This document shows, piece after piece, positions 36,484-46,006 of a DNA stretch of 64,000 nucleotides. The translations under genes were made by a program, and so were the position numbers. The notes beneath the pieces were generated by a model, which was not told where the DNA came from, ran no database searches, and saw nothing but the letters and a program-made list of their open reading frames with translations. Every line of letters begins with the position of its first letter. Positions within the stretch are counted from its first letter, which is position 1. The stretch comes from an uncultured Lachnospiraceae bacterium (GTDB lineage Bacteria > Bacillota > Clostridia > Lachnospirales > Lachnospiraceae): positions 57,772 through 121,771 of the forward strand of contig CAMNOU010000007.1 of NCBI GenBank assembly GCA_946546945.1. Reading direction: 5' to 3'.

Positions 36484-37362
36484 CTATTCGATATTCTGTA
36501 TCTGTTCCCGTACTTTTTCAATTTCCGTTTTCAGGTCAATCGCTATATTGGATGTCTCCAGATCATTCGACTTCGAAAGAATCGTATTCGACTCTCTGTT
36601 CATCTCCTGCGCTATGAAATCCAGTTTCCTGCCGACCCCGTCACCGCCGCCGAGTGCATCCAGCATGGATTGAATATGGCTTTTCAGACGCACCGTTTCC
36701 TCATCGGTGCAGATCTTGTCGGCAAAAAGGACGATCTCTGCGGAAATCCGCGACTCATCCAGCTGTGCGTCCGTCAGAAGCTCGGCGACTTTGGTCTCCA
36801 GTTTCTTTCTGTACTCCTCCAGGATCTTCGGGCCCCGTTCTTCCACACGGTTCACATTTTCAAGCATATTCCTGAGCTTTCCGGTCAGATCCTCCTGCAG
36901 TCTCTCCCCTTCTTTTTCCCTCGTACGCACAAATTCAAGCAGTGCCGTTCGAAGAGCATCCTCCAGTACCGGCCAGATCTCCTCCTCGCAGGGAAACCGG
37001 TCTTCCATCGTAAGCACTTCCGGATAGCGTGAAAGCGTGCTGACACGGATATCATCCTCCAGTCCGAAGTCCGACGCGATCTGACGAAGATAAGTCAGGT
37101 ATTCTGCGGCAATCGTCTCATTATAACGCACAGACATCGTTCCCGCAGACAGATCTTCATAGGTAATAAAAACATCTACTTTTCCGCGCTGGATATACTC
37201 CTTCATGACAGAACGAATGGCGGCCTCAAAGAAATTCAGTTTCCTGGGCATCCTGATATTCACATCAAAATATCTGTGATTGACGGATTTTAATTCCACC
37301 GTGATTTTTGTGGTCGCACTGGAACGTTCACAGCGTCCGAACCCGGTCATGCTCTTAATCAT
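36484..37362 (-). CDS. yicC: YicC/YloC-family endoribonuclease
   Basis: A 292-residue protein of the YicC family, reported as an endoribonuclease in E. coli and Bacillus. It starts MIKSMTGFGRCER, the diagnostic N-terminus, at the ATG at 37362 that follows AAAGGAG. It ends with the conserved KLDFIAQEMNRESNTILSKS region. First gene of the housekeeping string, with a strong promoter. Confidence 0.95.
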   Translation of the reverse strand: MIKSMTGFGRCERSSATTKITVELKSVNHRYFDVNIRMPRKLNFFEAAIRSVMKEYIQRGKVDVFITYEDLSAGTMSVRYNETIAAEYLTYLRQIASDFGLEDDIRVSTLSRYPEVLTMEDRFPCEEEIWPVLEDALRTALLEFVRTREKEGERLQEDLTGKLRNMLENVNRVEERGPKILEEYRKKLETKVAELLTDAQLDESRISAEIVLFADKICTDEETVRLKSHIQSMLDALGGGDGVGRKLDFIAQEMNRESNTILSKSNDLETSNIAIDLKTEIEKVREQIQNIE

Positions 37363-37396
37363 AAACTGCTCCTTTGTCATTTGCTTTAACCTTAGT

Positions 37397-37425
37397 ATTA
37401 TAAAATTTTTTTCTTGTTAAGTCAA
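37397..37425 (-). promoter_or_regulatory. Promoter of the yicC operon
   Basis: Minus strand TTGACT (37420-37425), 17-base spacer, TATAAT (37397-37402). The -35 region overlaps the spacer of the opposite-strand NFACT promoter. Confidence 0.82.
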
Positions 37426-37442
37426 ACAATTTCATATACAAT
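37414..37442 (+). promoter_or_regulatory. Promoter of the NFACT gene
   Basis: TTGTTA (37414-37419), 17-base spacer, TACAAT (37437-37442), interlocked with the divergent yicC promoter. Confidence 0.65.
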
Positions 37443-37475
37443 ATGAATATTATTGATATTTCAGAGGAGGTTATT

Positions 37476-39212
37476 ATGGCTCTTGACGGAATTGTAACTG
37501 CCAATCTGGCTTATGATTTTAATAGATTGTTCCGCGGCGCGCGCATCAGCAAGATTGCGCAGCCGGAGACAGATGAACTGCTTTTAACGATTAAAGGCTC
37601 ATCCGGCCAGCACTTGCTGCTCCTGTCCGCCAGCGCTTCCATGCCGCTGGCATATCTTACGGAAAACAAAAAACCCAGTCCCATGACTGCTCCGAATTTC
37701 TGTATGCTCCTGCGAAAGCATATCGCGAACGGACGCATCCTTTCTGTCACGCAGCCGGGACTTGAACGTATTCTCATTTTTGAAATTGAGCACCTGGATG
37801 ATATGGGAGACCTCAGACACAAAAAGCTGATCGTCGAACTGATGGGCAAACACAGCAACATCATATTCTGCGACGAACAGGACAGGATTCTGGACAGCAT
37901 TAAGCATATTTCCGCCCAGATCAGTTCTGTGCGGGAGGTCCTTCCGGGAAGAGAGTATTTTATTCCTGCGCAGCAGGGGAAAAAGGATCCTCTTACAGAA
38001 ACCAGAAGCGGATTTGCCGATACCGTATCTTCCAGACCGCTGTCCTGCGCAAAGGCCATCTACACCTCTTACACCGGCTTCAGTCCTCTGATCGCCAACG
38101 AGCTCTGTTACCGTGCCGGGATAGACGGGGATGCGGCCTGCGCCTCTGTGACAGAACAGGAATGGCTTTCCTTATCCAATGCTTTTCTTGATGTCACGGA
38201 TGCCGTTAAAAACGGCCGGTTCGAACCGCATATTATGAAATCCAAAGGGCAGCCCGTGGAGTTTTCTTCTATCCCGCTGTATTCTTACGCGGACTGCGAG
38301 GATCATCTCTGTTCTTCCATATCGGAAGTTCTGGAGACCTTCTATGCCGAACGGAGTTCCTTCACGCGGATCCGCCAGAAATCTTCTGATCTCCGGCACA
38401 TTGTAAACACCTGTCTGGAGAGAAGCCGAAAAAAGTACGATCTGCAGGAGAAACAGCTTCGGGACACCGAAAAGCGCGAAAAGTACCGGCTGTACGGGGA
38501 GCTGATCCACACATACGGATATCAGGTGCCGGAGGGAGCCAAAAGTTTTGAGGCCCTTAATTATTATACGAATGAAATGGTGCGGATTCCCCTGGATGAT
38601 ACGATTTCTCCCATGGACAACGCGAAAAAATATTTTGAGCGCTACGGCAAACTGAAAAGAACCTTTGAAGCACTGAGCGAACTCACCGTAGAAACACATC
38701 AGGAAATCGAACATCTTGACTCCATCGCTACTGCTCTTGATATTGCCGCTTCCGAGGCAGATCTCGCCCAGATCAGAGAAGAACTTGCCGAATCCGGATA
38801 TATCAGGAGAAAAAACAGTTCCAAAAAACAGGCCCTGAAAAGCAAGCCGTATCACTACCGCAGTTCAGATGGTTTTGACATCTATGTCGGGAAAAATAAT
38901 ATACAGAACGATGAACTCACGTTCCATTTTGCCGAAGGCAATGACTGGTGGTTCCACGCAAAAAAAATGCCCGGATCTCATGTGCTGGTCAAAACGAAGA
39001 CCGGCGAGATTCCGGACCGGACATTTGAAGAAGCCGGAAGGCTTGCTGCCTTTTATTCCAAAGGACGGGGCAGCGAAAAAGTCGAGATTGATTATCTCCA
39101 GAAAAAAAATGTGAAGAAGCCGAACAAAAGCAAACCCGGATTTGTGGTATACTATACCAACTTCTCTCTGACGATCGAGCCGGATATTTCCGGAATCGAA
39201 CTGATCGGCTGA
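37476..39212 (+). CDS. NFACT-family ribosome rescue factor (RqcH/FbpA-like)
   Basis: A 578-residue protein. NFACT proteins of the RqcH type recruit tRNA-Ala to stalled 50S subunits and add C-terminal alanine tails; some were earlier named fibronectin-binding proteins. The N-terminal domain starts MALDGIVTANLAYD; central helices form a coiled coil (about 300-450); the C-terminal NFACT-R domain includes FDIYVGKNNIQNDEL and WWFHAKKMPGSHVLV. The start at 37476 follows AGAGGAGG. Role is by family only. Confidence 0.93.
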   Translation: MALDGIVTANLAYDFNRLFRGARISKIAQPETDELLLTIKGSSGQHLLLLSASASMPLAYLTENKKPSPMTAPNFCMLLRKHIANGRILSVTQPGLERILIFEIEHLDDMGDLRHKKLIVELMGKHSNIIFCDEQDRILDSIKHISAQISSVREVLPGREYFIPAQQGKKDPLTETRSGFADTVSSRPLSCAKAIYTSYTGFSPLIANELCYRAGIDGDAACASVTEQEWLSLSNAFLDVTDAVKNGRFEPHIMKSKGQPVEFSSIPLYSYADCEDHLCSSISEVLETFYAERSSFTRIRQKSSDLRHIVNTCLERSRKKYDLQEKQLRDTEKREKYRLYGELIHTYGYQVPEGAKSFEALNYYTNEMVRIPLDDTISPMDNAKKYFERYGKLKRTFEALSELTVETHQEIEHLDSIATALDIAASEADLAQIREELAESGYIRRKNSSKKQALKSKPYHYRSSDGFDIYVGKNNIQNDELTFHFAEGNDWWFHAKKMPGSHVLVKTKTGEIPDRTFEEAGRLAAFYSKGRGSEKVEIDYLQKKNVKKPNKSKPGFVVYYTNFSLTIEPDISGIELIG

Positions 39213-39218
39213 TCCCGG

Positions 39219-40151
39219 TCAGTGTGAACAGAAATCAAAAAGCATGTTCCGGTAGACCTCATTTTCAACCAGATACCCTGTTCCGTGCTCCGCTCCATCT
39301 GCCAGGAGCACCTTCACCGGCGCCTGACAGGCTTCTATGGCCCTTTGTGTCATCCGGACAGGAACCAGACTGTCTTCCCTGCCGTGGATAAAAAAGACAG
39401 GGATCCGGTTGTTCTTCATCACATCAATGACAGACATCTCACTGAGCGAGTAACCTGCCAGAAGCCTGGACCATATTCCGATTGCAGCAGTGATCAGTCT
39501 TCCGTTCACCCTGTAGGATTGGTGAATCTTTTTCTGAATAATTTCCTCCGGCGAAGAAAATGCACTGTCTGCAATGATCCCGCAGACATTCCCGGGCAGG
39601 TTCCTGCCCGCTGCCATGAGCACCGTGGAAGCCCCCATGGATAAACCCGCCAGAATCACCGGAAAGTCTTCCCCATAACGCTCCTGTACGTACTGGCACC
39701 AGCATTTGCAGTCTCTGCTCTCCAGCACACCAAAACCGATATACTTTCCTTCGCTTTCCCCTGCGGCGCGCTGATCAATATGCAGAATGTGATTTCCCGC
39801 ACGGTAATACACTTCTGAGGATGCGGAAAAATCGATCTCCGGATGTGTCCGGTATCCATGGAACATCAAAGCGATCCCCTTCGCTTCCGGATTTTCAGTC
39901 AGACGCCCGACGAGCCGCAGCCCGTCCTCTGACACAATCTCGATCCGCTCTCTCTCATTGCTTTCGATCCAGCGGATCCCCTCCATGATCTCGTCATGAT
40001 ATCTGTCCCAGGATGTTCCTCTGTAAGAATCCCGGTCGTATATATTCAGTTCATGTCCTCTGACAATCGCAGTACAAAAACCGATATAACCGATACCGAT
40101 CCATCCGGCAATGATCACAGCTGCGATAATAATTAGTATTTTTACAATCAT
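39219..40151 (-). CDS. Membrane-anchored alpha/beta hydrolase
   Basis: A 310-residue serine hydrolase with an uncleaved-looking N-terminal membrane helix (KILIIIAAVIIAGWIGIGY). The catalytic triad can be placed: nucleophile in LAGLSMGAST, acid in HGREDSLVP, histidine in GAEHGTGYL. Substrate unknown; peptidase or esterase roles are both possible. It is followed downstream by the convergent NFACT gene, and the MarR gene lies 19 bases upstream, so it may be the regulated target. Confidence 0.85.
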   Translation of the reverse strand: MIVKILIIIAAVIIAGWIGIGYIGFCTAIVRGHELNIYDRDSYRGTSWDRYHDEIMEGIRWIESNERERIEIVSEDGLRLVGRLTENPEAKGIALMFHGYRTHPEIDFSASSEVYYRAGNHILHIDQRAAGESEGKYIGFGVLESRDCKCWCQYVQERYGEDFPVILAGLSMGASTVLMAAGRNLPGNVCGIIADSAFSSPEEIIQKKIHQSYRVNGRLITAAIGIWSRLLAGYSLSEMSVIDVMKNNRIPVFFIHGREDSLVPVRMTQRAIEACQAPVKVLLADGAEHGTGYLVENEVYRNMLFDFCSH

Positions 40152-40170
40152 TTACAAGTTCCCTGTCTGA

Positions 40171-40647
40171 TCAGGTCATCTTTTCCGCCTCTTCCTTCAT
40201 GGCATTCTCCAGATCCATCATCAGATCCAGTACCTGAACAAACTTTTCATATCCCATATTGTCAATAATGTTCCTGAAATAATCCGTCAGGATCTTCTGC
40301 TGTTTCCGGATCAGCTCACTTCCTGTCTCGGAAAGATAAATATATGTACCGCTGTTCTTCATTGTATCATGCTCCCAGTATACATATCCCTTCTCCTGCA
40401 GATTTTTCACAAGCCGTGAAATCTTGCTGATCGGCTGATCAAGTTCTGTGCTGATCTCACTCAAATACACCTTTGCTTCCGGCTCATGAATCCCCAGCTT
40501 TCTGACCAGCAGCATCAGCACCATATAATCCGGCATGGATAACTCCGAAAAAATCAATTTCAGATGGTCTGAGTCCATCGAATAACGCAGATGGATCAAC
40601 CGGTTTACGAGGTTCATCAGTTCTTTGGTATTCGTTATTTCTGTCAT
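40171..40647 (-). CDS. MarR-family transcriptional regulator
   Basis: A 158-residue winged-helix repressor. The HTH region is KVYLSEISTELDQPISKISRLVKNLQEKGYVYWE, described here by its ends: KVYLSEISTEL and SRLVKNLQEKGYV. The start at 40647 follows GGAGG. It sits directly before the alpha/beta hydrolase gene, likely co-transcribed, and a perfect palindrome upstream may be its own operator. Confidence 0.9.
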   Translation of the reverse strand: MTEITNTKELMNLVNRLIHLRYSMDSDHLKLIFSELSMPDYMVLMLLVRKLGIHEPEAKVYLSEISTELDQPISKISRLVKNLQEKGYVYWEHDTMKNSGTYIYLSETGSELIRKQQKILTDYFRNIIDNMGYEKFVQVLDLMMDLENAMKEEAEKMT

Positions 40648-40673
40648 GAATGATACCTCCATTTCCTATAAAC

Positions 40674-40688
40674 ATAGTAATATACTAT
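40674..40688. promoter_or_regulatory. Palindrome upstream of the marR-type gene (candidate operator)
   Basis: ATAGTAATATACTAT is a perfect inverted repeat with a 3-base centre, about 27 bases before the start codon, in the promoter region. MarR proteins usually bind such 15-20 base palindromes near their own promoter; binding is inferred. Confidence 0.45.
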
Positions 40689-40753
40689 CATATGAATGTT
40701 GATTTTTTATTTCGTATTTCTAAATCTTTTATGAAAAAAGAGTATTCTATCTT

Positions 40754-41569
40754 TTACATCCTTTTACTCATTTCGATTGATTTTTGTACACAAGCTCTCT
40801 GGGCACCAATCACCGCACTGCGGAATCCTGCCTTTTCAAGTGCTGCCACTGCTTCAATGGTCGTACCCTGCGGAGAGCACACCGCATCCTTGAGTTCTCC
40901 CGGATGCTTCCCGGTCTCGAGCACCATTTTGGCAGCTCCCAGCACTGATTGCGCAGCGAATTGATACGCCTGCGCGCGCGGCATGCCGTCCGCCACTGCC
41001 GCGTCGGCCATTGCTTCAATGAACATATAGACATAGGCCGGAGAAGATCCGCTGACGCCGACGACCGCATCCATCAGCTTCTCCGGAACTACTTCCGCCT
41101 CGCCAAAGCTGCGGAATAATTCCCGGACTTCCGCCAGCTCTTCTTCCGTCACCAGCTCATTTTTGCAGAGAGCACTCATAGAGGCTCCAACGAGGGCAGG
41201 GGTGTTCGGCATAGAACGGATCACTCTAACCGGCCGCCCGAATGCTGCCTCTATCCTGCTGATTGTCTGCCCCGCCGCAATCGAAACGATCAGGACATCC
41301 TGCTTCAGGGAATCTCTGATCTGCGGTATCACCACAGAGAACATATTCGGTTTTACTGCCAGGAACAGGATATCGGCTTCCTTACTGACATCAGTATTCC
41401 GGATGGATGTCCGGATTCCGAATGTCTCTTTCAGCCTCTTTGCAGTAGCCTCACTTTTTGCAGAAGCAAGCACATGCTCTCTGTCGGATCTTCCGGAGGA
41501 AAGGATCCCTCCGATGATAGCCGAAGCCATGTTGCCCCCTCCGATGAATCCAATGATCTTCTCACTCAT
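40754..41569 (-). CDS. proC: Pyrroline-5-carboxylate reductase
   Basis: Last step of proline synthesis, NAD(P)H-dependent. The 271-residue protein opens with the Rossmann motif IIGFIGGGNMASAIIGG and has the C-terminal signature region GVSGSSPAYVYMFIEAMAD and LKDAVCSPQGTTIEA. The start at 41569 follows GAAGGAG. Confidence 0.96.
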   Translation of the reverse strand: MSEKIIGFIGGGNMASAIIGGILSSGRSDREHVLASAKSEATAKRLKETFGIRTSIRNTDVSKEADILFLAVKPNMFSVVIPQIRDSLKQDVLIVSIAAGQTISRIEAAFGRPVRVIRSMPNTPALVGASMSALCKNELVTEEELAEVRELFRSFGEAEVVPEKLMDAVVGVSGSSPAYVYMFIEAMADAAVADGMPRAQAYQFAAQSVLGAAKMVLETGKHPGELKDAVCSPQGTTIEAVAALEKAGFRSAVIGAQRACVQKSIEMSKRM

Positions 41570-41696
41570 TTTTTTCTCCTTCACGATTTTAAGCAGAAAG
41601 AACAGTTCCGGTCAAAGACTGTTCATCTTCGGCCGGAACCCGTCACTTATCTTTTGAATCTGCTGAATCTCAGAGATTCCTTTTCCTTTTTGCAGA

Positions 41697-42476
41697 TCAG
41701 AAATCTGTAAAGTTTTTCTCTTTGCGTTTCTCAAGGAATGCAGTCATACCTTCTGTCTTATCATGTGTGGAGCAGGAAAGACCAAACAGATTTGCCTCAT
41801 ACTCAACAGCGTTTTTGATATCCATATCGTATCCGTTATTGATCGCTGCCTTCGCCAGTGATACTGCATAGCTTGCATTGCGGGCAATCTTGCCGGCAAG
41901 TTTCTTTGCTGTATCCATCAGCTCAGCCTGAGGAACCACTTTGTTTACAAGACCGATCCGGTATGCTTCGCCGGCATCAATGTTCGTGCAGGCAAAAATC
42001 ATCTCTTTCGCGCGTCCCATACCAACCAGGCGGGCAAGTCTCTGTGTGCCGCCGAATCCGGGGATAATGCCGAGGCCTGTCTCCGGCTGTCCGAAAAGCG
42101 CATTCTCGGATGCAATACGGATATCGCATGCCATGGAAATCTCGCAGCCTCCGCCCAGTGCAAAGCCATTTACTGCTGCAATCGTTACCTGACGCATGTT
42201 CTGCAGCTTGAAAAACGGCTCAGAAGCACGCATACCAAACGCACGTCCGTCGGCACCGCTGAAATTCACCATCTCGGAAATATCAGCACCGGCAACAAAG
42301 GATTTCTCTCCTGCGCCTGTGAGAATGACTACCTTGATCTCGTCATTTGCCTCAATCTCACCGAGAACCTGATTCAGCTCATTGAGCGTCTCACTGTTCA
42401 AAGCATTCAGAGCCTTGGGTCTGTTGATCGTAAGTACAGCGATGGGTCCTTCCACTTCCAGAATTAAATTGTTCAT
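41697..42476 (-). CDS. crt: Crotonase-type enoyl-CoA hydratase (3-hydroxybutyryl-CoA dehydratase-like)
   Basis: A 259-residue crotonase-fold enzyme hydrating or dehydrating short acyl-CoAs. The oxyanion-hole segments are SFVAGADISEM and AAVNGFALGGGCEISMACD; the two catalytic glutamates are in the latter region and in QPETGLGIIPGFGGTQ. This matches clostridial Crt closely, but the gene stands alone rather than in a bcd-etfBA-hbd-thl cluster, so butyrate synthesis is only a suggestion. A strong GAGGAGG precedes the ATG. Confidence 0.9.
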   Translation of the reverse strand: MNNLILEVEGPIAVLTINRPKALNALNSETLNELNQVLGEIEANDEIKVVILTGAGEKSFVAGADISEMVNFSGADGRAFGMRASEPFFKLQNMRQVTIAAVNGFALGGGCEISMACDIRIASENALFGQPETGLGIIPGFGGTQRLARLVGMGRAKEMIFACTNIDAGEAYRIGLVNKVVPQAELMDTAKKLAGKIARNASYAVSLAKAAINNGYDMDIKNAVEYEANLFGLSCSTHDKTEGMTAFLEKRKEKNFTDF

Positions 42477-42556
42477 GGTTCATACCTCCTCATATTGTGA
42501 ATCAAAACGACTGTGGCTTTATTATACTACATTCCTGTTAAAAAATAAACTTATTT

Positions 42557-44641
42557 TCAGTAAATAATGCGTTTTGTCACAAAAACAGCCGATATTCTGA
42601 CCTTTCTTTTCTCAGACGTAATATAGAGTGTCAGCACGTCGCCCGGCTTTATTCCCATTTCCTGAATGCCGGCTTCCCACACATCGCCATTACAGAAATT
42701 GTCGGAAAGAAGCGTTCCGTCAGCCGAAAAAAGATGGCCGATGTCACCATCATAATCGATCCTGAGAAGCCCCCTCTTTTCTTCCGTTTCTTTAAAATCA
42801 GGAATTGTGAATGTATACCTTCCGGCTCCGCAGCAGACCGGCTCCAGGGTGATGCCGGAGTCCGTTACAGATTCCGCAAAGATTCTGTCCCCATCGGAAT
42901 ATAGAACATCGTCAGACCACAGATAACGGATCTTTCCTTCGGTCTCCAGCTCATAGAAGCGGCTGCTTTCTTCTCTGGTCATGGTCACGATTTCTATATC
43001 CCGTTCTTCTGTGTGCAGAAGATTCCGGACAAGCTTTCCGGGTCCCGGTTTCAGAATCCTGCCGGATTCAAAGACGTATTCTGCTTCCATTCCATCGGGA
43101 ACCATAAAGTAATAAGTCGTTTTTGATCCATCCCTGCAAAAACTCAAAGGCTGCGCTTTTGCATAGAGCAGATGCAGGCCTCCATCCAGTTCCATGCAAA
43201 ACGGCAGGATTGCGGATTCTTTTGCCGCCAGAGAAATACGGTCGATAACGATCGGTCTATCTTCGGTCTCCAGATGAATCGTTTCGCCTGTTTTCTGCCT
43301 GTTTTCTGCATGATCCTGATAATTATTCAGGAATAAAAACCCCCGTTTCCCATCGGTCCGCACGGCACACCGGAGGGTACCGGTATCCGCAGGATCCGTA
43401 TCCCGTGTTCCCTCCGGCAGAACGGTCGTCAGACTGAACAGCTGATCCGAAAAGTGCTTTAAAAACATGTGCAGGGATTTCAGACGGTAAAAACCCGGCC
43501 GGATCTGTCCGAACTCTCCGATGGGTGCCTGGTAATCATAAGAGATCTTCGCACAATGTGATTCATTCAGATAAGGAGTGTGTTCTCCGCGGGGATTGCT
43601 TCCTCCGCAGAACATATAGTATCCCAGAAAATTACATCCGCTCCCCAGCTTGCAGTTTGCAAGCGCATCCACCGATTCCGGATCGACGCGGAACCGGTAC
43701 TGATAGCTGACGGACATCCCTCCGCCAATCTCACAGCAGGCATACGGCATGGTCTGCGGATCGTAGACCGGTTCAAAATTATATGTCCGCGGGACTTCAC
43801 TGTTGTGATATTCCCGGTAAAAATATTCAGGAGTAGCCGGGTGTTCCGATACCTGATCGCGAAAAATCCACGGCCAGTACGCATACCCTCCCCACATGGG
43901 CATCATCTCCTCCACAGGGGTTGCGGCGCCTCCCCAGGCGGTACAGGTATAAAACGGTGTAACAATGCCCTCTTCCACCGCAATTTCCTTCAGTCTGAGC
44001 AGATATGCATCGCCATCCGATCCCGCGGGGATCCACTCGTCAGAGATTCCGGTTGTCATCTCCCAGGGTGCTGCCGAATGCATATACTCATTGTCCAGCT
44101 GAGCGGCAATCACCGGGCCTGCGTCTTTAAAATAAAGTCCCGAAAGCTGAGATGCGATTGCCCGATAAAACAACCTTACTTTATAAAGAAATCCTTCATT
44201 ACAGCAGCGGACCTCAAAGGGTTTGCCGTAAAGCCAGTCCGGAAGGCCGCCGTTTCGTGCTTCTCCATGTGCGAACGGACCGATCCTGACGATCAGATAC
44301 ATCCCGTGCTTTTTACATAATCCGGCAAAACGCCTCAGATTACGGGGGCCATCGAACCGAAAGCATCCTTCTGTCTCCTCGTGGTGGTTCCAGAACACAT
44401 ACGTTGACACCGTATTGCATCCGGCCGCCTTCATTTTAAGGATCTTATTCTCCCACTGTTCTTCTGTTCCTCTGGAGAAATGGAACTCTCCGCTGATCCC
44501 GAAGAACGGCTTTCCGTTTTTTATCATAAAAGCATTAGTAAACCCGAGTTCTGTCCCGTCGGGAGCTGTTCCGAAGAATTTTTCCGACAGACGATAGACG
44601 GGCTGTTTTCTGACTGCTGTCAAATCAAATCTTGCTGCCAT
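42557..44641 (-). CDS. Glycoside hydrolase family 35 beta-galactosidase
   Basis: A 694-residue cytoplasmic glycosidase with no signal peptide. The GH35 TIM barrel is at the N-terminus (KPFFGISGEFHFSR, WENKILKMKAAGCNTVSTY, RIGPFAHGEARNGGLPDWL described in part). The acid/base glutamate is Glu185 in AAQLDNEYMH; the nucleophile is probably the glutamate in CCEIGGGMSV. C-terminal beta domains follow. It releases terminal beta-galactose from small oligosaccharides; the exact substrate is unknown. It lies 39 bases downstream of the phoR-type kinase. Confidence 0.9.
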   Translation of the reverse strand: MAARFDLTAVRKQPVYRLSEKFFGTAPDGTELGFTNAFMIKNGKPFFGISGEFHFSRGTEEQWENKILKMKAAGCNTVSTYVFWNHHEETEGCFRFDGPRNLRRFAGLCKKHGMYLIVRIGPFAHGEARNGGLPDWLYGKPFEVRCCNEGFLYKVRLFYRAIASQLSGLYFKDAGPVIAAQLDNEYMHSAAPWEMTTGISDEWIPAGSDGDAYLLRLKEIAVEEGIVTPFYTCTAWGGAATPVEEMMPMWGGYAYWPWIFRDQVSEHPATPEYFYREYHNSEVPRTYNFEPVYDPQTMPYACCEIGGGMSVSYQYRFRVDPESVDALANCKLGSGCNFLGYYMFCGGSNPRGEHTPYLNESHCAKISYDYQAPIGEFGQIRPGFYRLKSLHMFLKHFSDQLFSLTTVLPEGTRDTDPADTGTLRCAVRTDGKRGFLFLNNYQDHAENRQKTGETIHLETEDRPIVIDRISLAAKESAILPFCMELDGGLHLLYAKAQPLSFCRDGSKTTYYFMVPDGMEAEYVFESGRILKPGPGKLVRNLLHTEERDIEIVTMTREESSRFYELETEGKIRYLWSDDVLYSDGDRIFAESVTDSGITLEPVCCGAGRYTFTIPDFKETEEKRGLLRIDYDGDIGHLFSADGTLLSDNFCNGDVWEAGIQEMGIKPGDVLTLYITSEKRKVRISAVFVTKRIIY

Positions 44642-44680
44642 ATTGTATCTCCTGGTTTTCTGTTTTTCAGCACAGTCATC

Positions 44681-46006
44681 TCAGGAAGCATCGAAAAGAA
44701 CCCGGATTGTTGTCCCCACTCCGGGCGTGCTTTCCAGCTGTATCTGCGCATTCATGACTTTTGCTGCATGTTTTACGATCGACAGTCCCAGTCCGGTACC
44801 GCCCACTTCCTTTGAACGGCTTTTATCGACCCGATAGAAACGCTCAAAGATTCTTTCCTGATTTTCTTTCGGTATTCCGATTCCTGTATCCGCAACCGTC
44901 AGAATCCGTTTCCCTTCCAGAGAACTTACAGAAATCCGGACCTTTCCGCCCGGCTGATTGTATTTGACAGCATTGTCGCAAAGATTAAAAACAATGCTGG
45001 CCAGAAGCTGTCTGACCCCGTAAATCCTGGTCTCTTCCCCGTTCAGCTCCAGTTCGACCTCTCTCTCCCGTGCGATTGAGCGAAGATTATTCACCGTATC
45101 CTCAGCCAGCTTATACAGATCGATTTCTTCCCATTCCATATCGGATGCGCCTTCATCCAGATGAGACAGGCGGATGACATCCTCGACCAGAGCAATCATA
45201 CGCCTGGATTCCGCGTAGATTCTGTCGGCAAACTTCGGCACGTCCTCTGTTTTGACAAGTCCGGATGCCAGCAGTTCCGCACCGCCGGATATTGTCTGAA
45301 GGGGTGTCTTGAGCTCGTGGGAAACATTTGCAGTGAACTCCCGGCGCATCTTTTCCGCTTTTTCATCCTCGGATTCCAGCTGATCCCGCTGTGACTCAAT
45401 CCTCCTTAACAGAGGCGTCAGCTCTTCATACATATGAGACTGGGCAGGTTGATCCAGATTCAGTTCGTTTAAAGGCCGGATGATTCTTCTGGAAAGACGA
45501 TAGGCAAGAAAAAGAGACAAAATGACTGCTGCCAGAATCATCAGAAGAAGCGGCCGCAGTATCTGAAAAAGCAGTCCTGGAATGGACCGCTGGGAATCGG
45601 ACAATCGTATGATTGTCCCATTTTCAAGGCGTCGAGCTACATACAGCTGCCTCTCTGTCAGGGTCGTGGAATAGCGCACACTCTCCCCCTCCCCATCCTG
45701 AAGAGCCTCCCGGATTTCTTCCCTCTCCAGATGATTTTCCATTTCTCCGGCAGATGCTTCACTGTCATATAAGACCCTGCCGTCCGCATCCATCCAGGTT
45801 ATCCGGTATCCCTTTGCTTCGAGGCCGTCAAAATACGAAATGCCCGACCCGGAAACGCCCTGAGCAGCCAGCGCAGCCTGTGTCTTCAGCTGACTCGCCT
45901 GATCAGCCGCAAAGTATCTGTACAGCACGCCCAGGCTCAGTCCGAATGCTGCAAAGAGCACCAGGACCACCACAAGCATGATTGATCGAAATATCCGTTT
46001 TGTCAT
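44681..46006 (-). CDS. PhoR-type sensor histidine kinase
   Basis: A 441-residue membrane kinase: an N-terminal helix (about 10-30), an extracytoplasmic sensor region, a second helix near 155-170, then the DHp box with phospho-accepting histidine in FTANVSHELKTPLQTI and the ATP-binding boxes (LCDNAVKYN, VADTGIGIPKE, GGTGLGLSIVKH). It overlaps the response-regulator gene by four bases and follows nptA, which points to phosphate sensing. Confidence 0.9.
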   Translation of the reverse strand: MTKRIFRSIMLVVVLVLFAAFGLSLGVLYRYFAADQASQLKTQAALAAQGVSGSGISYFDGLEAKGYRITWMDADGRVLYDSEASAGEMENHLEREEIREALQDGEGESVRYSTTLTERQLYVARRLENGTIIRLSDSQRSIPGLLFQILRPLLLMILAAVILSLFLAYRLSRRIIRPLNELNLDQPAQSHMYEELTPLLRRIESQRDQLESEDEKAEKMRREFTANVSHELKTPLQTISGGAELLASGLVKTEDVPKFADRIYAESRRMIALVEDVIRLSHLDEGASDMEWEEIDLYKLAEDTVNNLRSIAREREVELELNGEETRIYGVRQLLASIVFNLCDNAVKYNQPGGKVRISVSSLEGKRILTVADTGIGIPKENQERIFERFYRVDKSRSKEVGGTGLGLSIVKHAAKVMNAQIQLESTPGVGTTIRVLFDAS

